From the NCBI GenBank assembly GCA_013407085.1, contig JACCGJ010020365.1, positions 1 to 64,000 on the forward strand: a stretch of 64,000 nt of DNA, given 5' to 3'. Source of the DNA: Atriophallophorus winterbourni (taxonomy: Eukaryota; Platyhelminthes; Trematoda; Plagiorchiida; Microphallidae). The position numbers were made by a program, and so were the translations under genes. The notes beneath the pieces are model-generated. The model was not told the origin of the DNA. It saw only the letters and a list, made by a program, of their open reading frames with translations, and made no database searches. Positions 63,333-64,000 of the stretch are shown here, piece by piece. How positions within the stretch are numbered: the first letter of the stretch is position 1; the number at the start of each line of letters is the position of its first letter.

Positions 63333-64000
63333 CTGAAAGGCAAACACAGTAGACAATTATGTTCAATACCGGGTGTTGTGTCACGTCATAACATTTTACG
63401 GTTGCTAATTCATTTTTACTAGTCTGTGGCTTGACACGCTGTCGACGATGGCTGAGAACCGGCAACAGTGGAGAGAGTGCATTCTATTTTGTGCCCCCCC
63501 CTCAAATTTGTAAAAAAAATCAAAAAATCGACATGTGGAACAATGGACAAAAAAATTCCCCCTCATATGGTACCTTTTTTCTTTCTTTTTCTCGTGCATT
63601 GCCGGGTGTCACTTTTTCATTTTTAAATGATTGTGTAAATATATATATATATATATATATATACTAGTTTCCGTTTTAAGTGACTCCTAAATAATTTCTT
63701 TTTCACTTTTTGTATTCGGTCATTTGTTTTGCATACCAGTGGTCTTTATTTGCTATGTTCCAGATTTTTCAACCTGTAAGGTTCTGTTATTTATAGTCAC
63801 GTAGCGTAGCTATCGTTGCATACCGACAGACGAGTGTGAAATGCTGTTGTACACGCAATGCAAGCCTGTGGACACGGAACATGTTCTAAAGCCTATGCAT
63901 GAGCGTTTATTCTTTGGATATTGAAAATCATTCATAAACCGATGGTAATGATGATGATAACAAATGAAGCTTTTTTATGCCATCTCAAACGGAAAATTTA
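63333..64000. other. SGT intron upstream of the first visible exon
   Basis: No further SGT exon recognised; the N-terminal exons must lie beyond the window. Contains a (TA)n run at about 63640-63662. Confidence 0.6.
63640..63662 (+). repeat. (TA)n microsatellite
   Basis: About 11 TA units. Confidence 0.9.

Overview
The window looks like nuclear DNA of a flatworm, most likely a digenean fluke. It is AT-rich and intron-rich, and two animal genes lie in a matrix of decayed retrotransposons (CR1-, RTE- and jockey-like LINEs, a CsRn1-like Ty3/gypsy piece and at least three SINE-like families). The first Shank introns are only 32-47 nt, a flatworm habit. There are no operons, bacterial genes or CRISPR arrays. 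The assignment rests on protein motifs and repeat types read by eye; the species cannot be named.

Region by region: 1-16.6 kb is a retroelement graveyard: an RTE-like LINE (1-1990, +), a 5'-truncated CR1-like copy (2640-4498, -), a Ty3/gypsy integrase piece (4500-6170, -), a nearly full-length CR1-like element (6186-10825, +), an RTE relic (11060-13050, -), a second LINE relic (13450-14480, +) and a jockey-like relic (15590-16560, +) with an inverted partial copy at 10825-11150. From 16.6 to 25.7 kb there is mostly anonymous DNA with a tRNA-derived SINE (about 20890-21210, -) and small repeats.

The main gene is a Shank/ProSAP scaffold homologue, 13 coding exons on the + strand (25795-44358). 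All splice phases agree and the exons join into one open frame of 988 codons plus stop: SPN domain, 6-7 ankyrin repeats, a class I PDZ domain, and a C-terminal PPxxF Homer-type ligand right at the stop. No SH3 or SAM domain was found. A convergent gene on the - strand (51958-63332, 5' end outside the window) encodes the C-terminal half of a small glutamine-rich TPR co-chaperone (SGT/SGTA); its four visible exons also join in phase. Its large introns hold an RTE element and many SINE copies. A CR1-like LINE (47440-49450, -) lies between the two genes.

The most interesting signal is a dispersed roughly 235-bp repeat carrying a type I hammerhead ribozyme core (CUGAUGA, stem II, GAAA, a tiny ACCGGU stem III, cleavage site, stem I) with A-box- and B-box-like sequences upstream. 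At least ten copies are present, some head to tail (43.17-43.56 kb and 50.89-51.49 kb). It resembles in design the SM-alpha hammerhead repeats of schistosomes, but I cannot tell whether this family is known. One copy has its ribozyme split by insertion of a different SINE with a 6-bp target duplication (51184-51455).
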